Source of the DNA: JAOAPY01 sp038237475
Lineage (GTDB): Bacteria > Acidobacteriota > Blastocatellia > Pyrinomonadales > Pyrinomonadaceae
Assembly (NCBI GenBank): GCA_038237475.1
Contig: JBBRYS010000006.1
Location: forward strand, 329,257 to 393,256
Direction: 5' to 3'
Length of the DNA: 64,000 nt
Shown here: piece after piece, positions 25,579 to 32,324 of the stretch
Position numbering within the stretch: the stretch's first letter is position 1
Layout of the letters: each line of letters starts with the position of its first letter
Position numbers and translations under genes: made by a program
The notes under the pieces: generated by a model
The model's database searches: none
Told to the model about the DNA's origin: nothing
Seen by the model: only the letters and a program-made list of their open reading frames with translations

Positions 25579-25848
25579 AGGGGATTTGCCCCACACAACC
25601 TCCAGGACCGTGATGATAGGTCTTCACTCAATTTGCTCTGTCGGATTTGGCATCATGTCGTATACTCGCCCCCGAAATTCTTCTTTTCAATGACCTGTTC
25701 GGGAACTTTCAGAGAAATAAATTTACCGATGATTCTGAATTGATAGTTCAGAGGTGCGTTCAAGCTGTTTACGATCACCATGCACCCAGTGGAGAACCGA
25801 GCTTTGACGATTTCGCAGCCGCCCTTAATTTTCCGCGGGAGAAAATAA

Positions 25849-28032
25849 ATGATCACGAAGCATAAAACCGGCTATAGCTCTCGATCCCTTTTGATATTCT
25901 TGGTCGCTCAGCTAATCATTTCCAGCGCGCTGCTGAGTTTGCCGGCTCGCGTCAGGTCTCAAAGCGTCACAAGCAAAGTCCCGCTGACGCACGAGTCGAT
26001 GTGGATGATGAAGCGAGTTGGGGCACCCATTCCGAGTCCCGACGGTAAGTGGGTTGTTTTCTCGCTGATCGAGCCTGCCTATGACGAGAAGGACCAGGTC
26101 TCAGATTTGTGGGTGGTACCGGCAGAGGGCGGCGCAAATCCACGCCGGCTCACTTCCAGCAAAGGCGGCGAGAGCGGCGCGGTCTGGAGCCCTGACAGCC
26201 GGCGCTTGGCCTTCTCAGCCCGGCGCGAGGGTGATGAGGTTGCGCAGATCTATGTGCTCGACGTCGTCGGCGGTGGTGAGGCCGTGCGAGTCACTTCTCT
26301 TTCGACCGGGGCGCGGTCGCCACTGTGGCGTCCCGACGGCAAAGCACTCCTCTTCACCAGCACGGTTTTTCCCGGCGCTGCAGACGATGAAGCCAACAAG
26401 AAAATAGCCGCCGAACGCAAAGCCCGGAAGTACCGCACGCGCGTTTACGAAAAGTTCCCCATTCGCAATTGGGACAAGTGGCTCGAAGATACGCAGGCAC
26501 ATCTGTTCGTACAGATGATCGAGCCGGAGGCTAAAGCAAAAGACATCATGGCCGGAACCAGGCTGGTTTCCGAGCGCGGTTTCGCCGGTCGGGTACAGGA
26601 TGGAGCTGAAGAATTCGATGGCACGTGGACGCCGGACGGTCAGTCAATTATTTTCGTAGCCACCACCAACCGCGATCGGGCCGCGTACGCGACCACGAAT
26701 ACAGCTCTCTTTAAGATGACTCCGGGCACCGAGCCGCAGCAACTCACCACCGGCAACGACAGCTTCAGCCGGCCAACGTTTCGCCCCGACGGTAAGGCGC
26801 TCTACGCAATCTTCACCGTCGAAGCAAACGGCAAGATCTACAACCTTGACCGCCTGGCAATGTTTTCATGGCCGAAGTTGGGCAAACCACAGCTGCTGAC
26901 TCAGGACTTCGATCGCGCGGTGGGAAGTTTTGCTTTCACGCCGGACAGCCGCTCGATCTACCTGACCGCGGAAGAGGCCGGCCACGAAAAACTGTTCACC
27001 ATGCCGGCGGGCGGAGGCGCAGTAACGCTCGCGATGGATCTGACGCGCGGTGTTTTCACCGGACTCAAGATCCCCGCCCAGGCTGCCTCGACCATCATCA
27101 TTGCGAACTGGGAAAGCGCGATGAACCCGCCGGAAGTGGTGCGGCTGGACTTGAAATCCAGAACACAGGTTCCGCTTACAAATTTCAATAGCGACCGCGT
27201 GGCCCAGATCGACTGGCAGCCGTTGCGGCACTTCTGGTTCGCGAGTAAGGCCGGCAAACAGATTCACAACCTGATTGCTTTGCCGCCTAATTTTGATGAG
27301 AACCAGAAATATCCGCTGCTGGTTGTCATGCACGGCGGGCCATTCAGCATGTGGCGAGATAATTGGGGCCTGCGCTGGAACTACTACATGCTGGCACGTC
27401 CCGGTTACGTGGTCCTGCTTACGAATTACTCCGGCTCGACCGGATTTGGCGAGAAGTTCGCGCAAAGTATTCAGGGCGATCCCTTCCGGGGACCGGGCAA
27501 CGAAATCAACGAAGGCGCGGACGAAGCTATTCGTTTGTTTAAGTTTATTGACGGTACTCGACAGGCCGCAGCCGGCGCCAGCTATGGCGGACACCTGGCC
27601 AACTGGATGCAGGCGACGACCACACGTTACAAGGCGCTCATCAGTCATGCCGGTCTCATCAACCTGGAATCGCAATGGGGCACGAGCGACACCATCTATT
27701 CGCGCGAAGTATCCAACGGCGGACCGGTTTGGGAGCAGGGGCCGATTTGGCGCGAGCAGAATCCCATTCGCTTCGCAAAGAACTTCCGCACGCCCATCCT
27801 GCTCTCTGTGGGCGAGAACGACTTTCGCGTGCCGCTCAATCAGACGCTCGAAAACTGGAGCGTGCTGCAACGATTGCAGATTCCCAGCCGCCTATTGGTC
27901 TGGCCCGAAGAGAATCACTGGATTCTTAAAGGCGAGGACAGTCGCTACTGGTACCAGGAAGTCTACGCCTGGCTGCGCAAATATCTTGGCGAATCAGGGC
28001 CCTCAACTGCTGAATGGAGGCTCAGCAATTGA
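25849..28032 (+). CDS. S9 family prolyl oligopeptidase-type serine peptidase
   Basis: A 727-residue protein. An N-terminal hydrophobic signal (LLIFLVAQLIISSALLSLPA) precedes a beta-propeller with PD40/WD40-like blades (VWSPDSRRLAFSARREGDEV, TWTPDGQSIIFVATTNRD, FAFTPDSRSIYLTAEE) at about 50-430. The alpha/beta-hydrolase domain at about 460-715 carries the nucleophile in AAGASYGGHLANWM, Asp in VGENDFRVPLNQ and His in EENHWIL. It would cleave short peptides outside the cytoplasm. It is monocistronic and full length. The mobile cassette begins about 70 bases after its stop codon. Confidence 0.93.
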   Translation: MITKHKTGYSSRSLLIFLVAQLIISSALLSLPARVRSQSVTSKVPLTHESMWMMKRVGAPIPSPDGKWVVFSLIEPAYDEKDQVSDLWVVPAEGGANPRRLTSSKGGESGAVWSPDSRRLAFSARREGDEVAQIYVLDVVGGGEAVRVTSLSTGARSPLWRPDGKALLFTSTVFPGAADDEANKKIAAERKARKYRTRVYEKFPIRNWDKWLEDTQAHLFVQMIEPEAKAKDIMAGTRLVSERGFAGRVQDGAEEFDGTWTPDGQSIIFVATTNRDRAAYATTNTALFKMTPGTEPQQLTTGNDSFSRPTFRPDGKALYAIFTVEANGKIYNLDRLAMFSWPKLGKPQLLTQDFDRAVGSFAFTPDSRSIYLTAEEAGHEKLFTMPAGGGAVTLAMDLTRGVFTGLKIPAQAASTIIIANWESAMNPPEVVRLDLKSRTQVPLTNFNSDRVAQIDWQPLRHFWFASKAGKQIHNLIALPPNFDENQKYPLLVVMHGGPFSMWRDNWGLRWNYYMLARPGYVVLLTNYSGSTGFGEKFAQSIQGDPFRGPGNEINEGADEAIRLFKFIDGTRQAAAGASYGGHLANWMQATTTRYKALISHAGLINLESQWGTSDTIYSREVSNGGPVWEQGPIWREQNPIRFAKNFRTPILLSVGENDFRVPLNQTLENWSVLQRLQIPSRLLVWPEENHWILKGEDSRYWYQEVYAWLRKYLGESGPSTAEWRLSN

Positions 28033-28102
28033 TTCACTTGCACTCCACGTGGTGAGTTTCCCGGCAATCGGAGTTATTAGGATGCCGGGCTGATCATAAA
28101 GC

Positions 28103-28129
28103 TGATTGTGGGTCCGGTCATTAAGTGAA
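28103..28129 (+). repeat. Left terminal inverted repeat of the ABC cassette
   Basis: Begins TGATTGTGGGTCCGGTCATT. It differs from the right-end repeat only at positions 12 (C/T) and 20 (T/A). Degenerate inner copies of its second half follow at 28171, 28194 and 28225. Confidence 0.75.
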
Positions 28130-28333
28130 AACGGCCCCCACCTGAAATCAATAACTTACAGACGCCGTTCGATTATTAAGTGAAATTTTCTTCGGGCATA
28201 ACGTGAGAATCTCCTACAAGTTTCGAGCATAACGTGGATGTTTTTCGCTTGCTCTTTTCGCCCCCCTTAATTTTGCAACTAGCTCTACGATAGGAGAATT
28301 AGACGGAGCTGTGCGTTGAGCCTCAAAGCGATA

Positions 28334-30169
28334 TTACTTTTTTGCGCCAATCATTAAACCAGTGATCATCGCGCTCACTACTGAACCGACCGTGATCAGG
28401 ATCGCCCAACCGCCGCCACTGAGCCCACCATCAACTCGAAGTGTTTTCGTTGATTTACGCGCGAAGAAGACGTGTGACAGTCCAAGAGACGCACCGGCAA
28501 TCGCCAGGTAGTAGAGCCTATGTATCAGAATTGTCGCTTGATTGGTTCCCTCGCTCGTCAGATCAGAATAGTCCCAAAGGTGATAAAGCAGAGGATTGTA
28601 AAGCCAGTGGTCGTGGCCGATGCTGTAAAGGTAAAACAGCCCTCCGCCTGTTCCGATGCTCACCGCGTAGGCAAGATACTTATCGCCCAACAGAACATTC
28701 ATCGCGATGGATACGCTCCCCAGGAAAACTACGCTAGGCAGCAAAATCACTGCATAGGTCATCAGGTAGGCGCGAATCTCGATCGGATTGTGCCCCCTGA
28801 AAAACTGGACTGCGATTGCGGCCAGACCGGCCATCGATATCAAAGAGAGCGTCAGCAGGAGAGTTGCGAAAAACTTTGAGAGCAACAGGACATAGTTCGG
28901 AGCAGGCGTGGCCCACAGGACCGGTTCAATTCCCACTTCGCGCTCGCGATGCATTGCTTCGCCCGTGTAGAAGACAGTCATGCCGACCAGAAATAACAAC
29001 AGAGCGTTGGCGGTGCTGCTCGCGTAGGTCGCTGAATAGGAAACCTCGGGAACAACCTGATAAAAAGCCAGGTCCAAGGTAGAGAGAAATATCGCCAGCG
29101 GAATTAGCACGATCAAACTTCGCTCCGCGCGCAGCAACCGAAACTCAACGCCCAAAGCCGCGATTAGTTTCTTGAGGTTCGCGCTGAACCCTTCACTAAC
29201 CCTAATGACTTTAGGGAGCACGATGCCTGAGAGCATTGCCTTCTCTTTGGATTCAAAGCTACCGAACTGATCGTGACGAGTCGGCGTGAAACTCGCCAAG
29301 CCGTAATAAACTCTCTCGCTTGCGGTCGAGAGGTTGAGGACTGAAAACTTTTCTACTTTCCCGGAGCGCTCGGCTATTGCGAAGCGTGCGTAGAGAATCG
29401 TCAGACAAATCGCCGCAAATAGAATCATCATTGCGCGGTTAGCGATCAGCATTAAGTCGTAAGTGATTACGAGTTGATTGAGCAGCTCGGCGCTGCGCGC
29501 GCGATCGATTTTTCCCCAGTTCATCAGCAAGGGATCAAGAACACTTCGCCAGCGCGACGGCAAGCCCTTTAATAAAACGGTCTGATAGGTGATATAGAGC
29601 GGGTAAAAAGAAACTCCCAGGCCGTATACGATCTTGGCATTGCGCGTTAGAGTTCCGACGGTAAAGTAGAAAGCAGCCAGGACCAGGTGGGATATGACCA
29701 CTAAAACAAGGAAGTGTTTCAGATAAGGAAATACCTTTAAGTCCTGGACAATCATGCCCTGTTTACTGAATGCCTGGAGCACGAATAGCGTGAGCACGAA
29801 GGCGGCCTGGCAGCACACCAGCACGAAAAAGTTGCCGAAGAACTTTCCCAGAAGATACTCGGCACGCTTTACCGGCTTCGAAAAAATGAGCGGGGCGATG
29901 CCGGTACGAAAATCTCTGATCACCGGATCCGCCATGATGAGCGCGGTGAAGAGAGGCAACGTCATAAAAGAATAGACTGGGAGGACACCGGCAATGAAGA
30001 AATCGGCGTTTGTGGCCCAGCCGCGTCCGGTGGCTGGGCCCCAACCCCACCACAAAAGGGCGTTACCTGCAAACAGGAGCGCCATCGCATAGGGTGCCAC
30101 GCGCTTCGAGTTGAGCCGCACCTCGTTTATGAAGACTGCGCCGAACCGCGTACTTGAGGGGCTTCTCAT
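28334..30169 (-). CDS. ABC-2 type transporter permease
   Basis: About 611 residues from ATG 30169, placed one base after the ATPase stop codon. The earlier in-frame GTG (30199) would overlap the ATPase gene by 29 bases. There are about a dozen hydrophobic segments in two halves, e.g. VAPYAMALLFAGNALLWWGW, GVLPVYSFMTLPLFTALIMA, LVVISHLVLAAFYFTVGTLT and, in the second half, AVILLPSVVFLGSVSIAMNV. The phrase FRTGIAPLIFSKPVKRAEYL is typical of ABC-2 permeases. With the adjacent ATPase it forms an exporter; the cargo (drug, lipid or peptide) cannot be read from sequence. Confidence 0.85.
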   Translation of the reverse strand: MRSPSSTRFGAVFINEVRLNSKRVAPYAMALLFAGNALLWWGWGPATGRGWATNADFFIAGVLPVYSFMTLPLFTALIMADPVIRDFRTGIAPLIFSKPVKRAEYLLGKFFGNFFVLVCCQAAFVLTLFVLQAFSKQGMIVQDLKVFPYLKHFLVLVVISHLVLAAFYFTVGTLTRNAKIVYGLGVSFYPLYITYQTVLLKGLPSRWRSVLDPLLMNWGKIDRARSAELLNQLVITYDLMLIANRAMMILFAAICLTILYARFAIAERSGKVEKFSVLNLSTASERVYYGLASFTPTRHDQFGSFESKEKAMLSGIVLPKVIRVSEGFSANLKKLIAALGVEFRLLRAERSLIVLIPLAIFLSTLDLAFYQVVPEVSYSATYASSTANALLLFLVGMTVFYTGEAMHREREVGIEPVLWATPAPNYVLLLSKFFATLLLTLSLISMAGLAAIAVQFFRGHNPIEIRAYLMTYAVILLPSVVFLGSVSIAMNVLLGDKYLAYAVSIGTGGGLFYLYSIGHDHWLYNPLLYHLWDYSDLTSEGTNQATILIHRLYYLAIAGASLGLSHVFFARKSTKTLRVDGGLSGGGWAILITVGSVVSAMITGLMIGAKK

Positions 30170-30170
30170 T

Positions 30171-31055
30171 TCAATTAGTTCGCTCGGTTTGACCAACAAG
30201 ATCCAAATAATAGTCTTCGAGAGTTGGAGTTGCCGGAGTGAATTCCTCGCCCGGTCGTTCGCCTTTTGAAATCACTCGCAGACGCGCTTGTCCGTCGAAC
30301 GTCTGCGAAGAAATGATCCGGCACTTAGACTTGAGCGCCGCTAGGCGTTCGCGCGGCACCGTGGCTTCCCAAACCGATTCTTTGAGCTGATCGATTGCTT
30401 GCCGTGGTGTGCAAGCGGCCAGGATCGTGCCCTGTCGAATGATGGCCATGTTGCTGCACAAGTTTGAGACGTCAGAAACAATGTGAGTTGAAAGAATCAC
30501 CACTGCGCTGTCGCTCGCCGTTTCCGAAAGCAGATTATGAAAGCGGACTCGTTCTTCCGGATCCAAACCTGCGGTCGGCTCATCGACAATGATCAGCTCC
30601 GGCTCACCAATCAAGGCCTGAGCGATTCCCAAGCGCTGGCGCATCCCCCCTGAGAATCCACCGAGTCGCTGCTTGCGCGCGGATGAAAGGTTAACCTTCT
30701 CAAGCAAGGCATCGATCAAGGCTCGGCGCTGTTTCCTTTCTGTGACGCCTTTGAGCTTGGCGAAGTAATCAAGCATCTGTTCAGCCGTCAGCGTCGGATA
30801 AAGTCCGAACTCCTGCGGCAAGTAGCCGAGCATTCGCCGTGTCTTGTCCTTACGAGCGATCAAGTCAACGCCGTTCATCTCGACCGTGCCCGCGTCTGGT
30901 TCGAGCAAAGTCGCGACTATCTTCATCAACGTTGTCTTGCCGGCGCCGTTTGGCCCCAGCAGCCCAAACATTCCCGCATGAATTTTAAGGCTGATTCCTT
31001 TGAGCGCCTGAACTCCACTCGGATAAGTCTTCTTCAACTCTATGATTACGAGCAT
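30171..31055 (-). CDS. ABC transporter ATP-binding protein
   Basis: A 294-residue protein with Walker A GLLGPNGAGKTTLMK at about 32-46, Q-loop YLPQEFGLYP, signature GGFSGGMRQRLGIAQALIG, Walker B LIIVDEPTAGLDPEE and switch His in STHIVSD. The C-terminal 70 residues form the extra domain usual in ABC-2 exporter ATPases. It energises the permease encoded immediately downstream; the two are translationally close (one base). The gene is part of the low-GC cassette. Confidence 0.94.
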   Translation of the reverse strand: MLVIIELKKTYPSGVQALKGISLKIHAGMFGLLGPNGAGKTTLMKIVATLLEPDAGTVEMNGVDLIARKDKTRRMLGYLPQEFGLYPTLTAEQMLDYFAKLKGVTERKQRRALIDALLEKVNLSSARKQRLGGFSGGMRQRLGIAQALIGEPELIIVDEPTAGLDPEERVRFHNLLSETASDSAVVILSTHIVSDVSNLCSNMAIIRQGTILAACTPRQAIDQLKESVWEATVPRERLAALKSKCRIISSQTFDGQARLRVISKGERPGEEFTPATPTLEDYYLDLVGQTERTN

Positions 31056-31080
31056 TCAGGCGTCTCAAGATTGAATTGTT

Positions 31081-31539
31081 TTATCGCGAATCCGGGGTTT
31101 GAGGGCCATCGGTAAACAGAGTCAGCGATGATATTTTGTTACTTGGAAGGAAACTCGCAGGACTCAAACCATGCGCGTAAAGCAACAGACGACCTGAGAC
31201 GGCGATGGCAATCAACGTGTCACCGGCGTGGGCGAGATGAAGATCTCTGCTAAGTATATGCACGACGAGTCCGGTAAGAGCCACCAGGATTGAAGACGCC
31301 TTGAGGACACGTCGAATCGGACGATGCCTTCTGCTTATTTCTACACACTGGTTCTTGATTTTCTCAAGATCACCAAAGCGTTTTAGGGTAGCGGCTTTCG
31401 CTTCCGCAGTAGACATGCCTCGTTGAATGTGTTCACGCTTGAGCATCTCAATGTGAAAATTCAACTCCTCTTCGACTTCAAGTTCAAGTGTCTTACGGTC
31501 AAGAAGCTTCAATAATCGCCTTCTCACGGCTTTCATCAT
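31081..31539 (-). CDS. Permease prefix domain protein without its permease
   Basis: About 152 residues from ATG 31539, ten bases after the PadR stop and behind GGGAGACGG. Residues about 5-70 match the 'permease prefix domain 1' that usually opens FtsX/MacB-type acidobacterial permeases (LLDRKTLELEVEEELNFHIE, MLKREHIQRGMSTAEAKAAT, LKRFGDLEKIKNQC). Here it is followed only by two hydrophobic stretches (VLKASSILVALTGLVVHILS; DTLIAIAVSGRLLLYAHGL) and ends. It could be a truncated permease, or a small accessory subunit of the exporter. Confidence 0.7.
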   Translation of the reverse strand: MMKAVRRRLLKLLDRKTLELEVEEELNFHIEMLKREHIQRGMSTAEAKAATLKRFGDLEKIKNQCVEISRRHRPIRRVLKASSILVALTGLVVHILSRDLHLAHAGDTLIAIAVSGRLLLYAHGLSPASFLPSNKISSLTLFTDGPQTPDSR

Positions 31540-31549
31540 CCGTCTCCCA

Positions 31550-31882
31550 TTAGGCAGTTTGCAAGATTTTTGTAATCGCGCGCGAGATACGTTCCCAATT
31601 GGCGCGTTCAAGTTTAAGCTGTCTTTGTCCCGCTCTCGTCAGTTCATAAAACTTTGCTCGACGATTGCTTTCTGAGAGTCCCCACTCCGACTTTATCCAG
31701 CCGCGTTCTTCCATGCGGTAAAGCGCGGGATAAAGCGAACCGTCTTCAACTTTGAGCAAGTCCTCGGCGGTTTCGTGTATTCGTTGAACTATGCCGTAGC
31801 CGTGCAGCGATTCGCGCGCCAGCGTTTCAAGAATCAACAGCTCCAGCGTGCCTTGCAACAAATCCGTGCGGGCGTTTGCCAT
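31550..31882 (-). CDS. PadR family transcriptional regulator
   Basis: A 110-residue protein. It has the classic short PadR winged helix: LLQGTLELLILETLARESLH, GYGIVQRIHETAEDLLKVED, GSLYPALYRMEERGWIKSEW, then KFYELTRAGQRQLKLE. It is first in the cassette operon, and by family knowledge it represses its own promoter until an exporter substrate binds. Palindromes CCTAGATTATCTAGG and CCTAGACTGTCAAGG lie in its promoter region and are the probable operators. Confidence 0.93.
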   Translation of the reverse strand: MANARTDLLQGTLELLILETLARESLHGYGIVQRIHETAEDLLKVEDGSLYPALYRMEERGWIKSEWGLSESNRRAKFYELTRAGQRQLKLERANWERISRAITKILQTA

Positions 31883-31892
31883 GGTGATGTCT

Positions 31893-31943
31893 CCCTAGAT
31901 TATCTAGGACAGAGATTAGTGGCACTTCCCTAGACTGTCAAGG
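31893..31943 (-). promoter_or_regulatory. PadR-cassette promoter with two operator palindromes
   Basis: On the minus strand, TTGACA (31941-31936) and TAATCT (31918-31913) are separated by exactly 17 bases. A perfect 15-base palindrome CCTAGATTATCTAGG (31894-31908) lies just after the -10. A similar imperfect one (CCTAGACTGTCAAGG, 31929-31943) covers the -35. The two palindromes start 35 bases apart. GGGAG and the PadR ATG follow at once. This fits autorepression by PadR. Confidence 0.7.
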
Positions 31944-32122
31944 GGGAACTGTAGGGCCGTCGATTGTTTGCTCATCTGGATGGGGTGAGCGGATCATATG
32001 GAATAGCAGCACGGGCCAATGATCCCTGATAAGTTAATTAATCGACGTGTAAGCCGTTAGCTTTCGTGCGCACCCTAATGTCAATTAGAACTCGGAGCAT
32101 GTCTAGCGCCTTGAGGTAGAAA

Positions 32123-32213
32123 TTCACTTTATGACCAAAGCAAGATCAGGTTATGACCAACAGATTTCATTTTATGACCGACGAAATTCACTTTATGACC
32201 GAACCCACAATCA
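32123..32213 (-). repeat. Right terminal repeat and subterminal repeat array of the ABC cassette
   Basis: Four units of TTCACTTTATGACC or variants (TTCATTTTATGACC, ATCAGGTTATGACC) start at 32123, 32145, 32166 and 32187. The outermost is part of the 27-base terminal inverted repeat ending CCCACAATCA at 32213. The 21-22 base period puts all copies on one face of the helix, as expected for cooperative transposase binding sites. Confidence 0.75.
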
Positions 32214-32244
32214 TTAACGGAAACGCTCCAAATCCGGCGGAGCC

Positions 32245-32273
32245 TTGCTGAATGAATGCTCATTCAGTATGAT
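32245..32273 (+). promoter_or_regulatory. fad operon promoter with FadR-type operator in the spacer
   Basis: The -35 TTGCTG (32245-32250) and -10 TATGAT (32268-32273) are 17 bases apart. The perfectly symmetric arms CTGAATGA...TCATTCAG (32248-32267) fill the spacer. The core TGAATGAATGCTCATTCA fits the TetR-type FadR consensus TGAATGAMTANTCATTCA, as I remember it from Bacillus, at all but one specified position. A repressor bound here would block the polymerase, with acyl-CoA expected to release it. Confidence 0.8.
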
Positions 32274-32324
32274 GGCGGCCTTTTTAATAATTGAAAAACT
32301 GACAGTGAAGGCGGGTGAAGCGTG

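Larger units (their letters stand above)
28103..32213. mobile_element. Transposase-free mobile cassette carrying a PadR-controlled ABC-2 exporter
   Basis: The ends are 27-base inverted repeats (28103-28129 and 32187-32213) that match at 25 positions, starting TG and ending CA. Inside the right end, the unit GGTCATAAAGTGAA (or a close variant) occurs four times on the minus strand at starts 32123, 32145, 32166 and 32187, i.e. every 21-22 bases. The left end has looser copies (28116, 28171, 28194, 28225). The four genes between the ends are all minus strand, and no transposase is present. Sampled lines inside are 27/60 and 29/60 GC, against 38/60 and 36/60 in the flanking genes. No target duplication was seen. 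IS21-like ends are an inference. Confidence 0.65.

Noticed and set aside
25647..25865. 72-codon plus-strand frame before the S9 peptidase
   Set aside because: It starts at TTG with no ribosome site and overlaps the peptidase start by 17 bases; the protein is not convincing.
28103..32213. Target-site duplication of the ABC cassette
   Set aside because: The bases outside the two ends (AAAGC on the left, TTAAC on the right) do not match, so insertion is argued from end repeats only.
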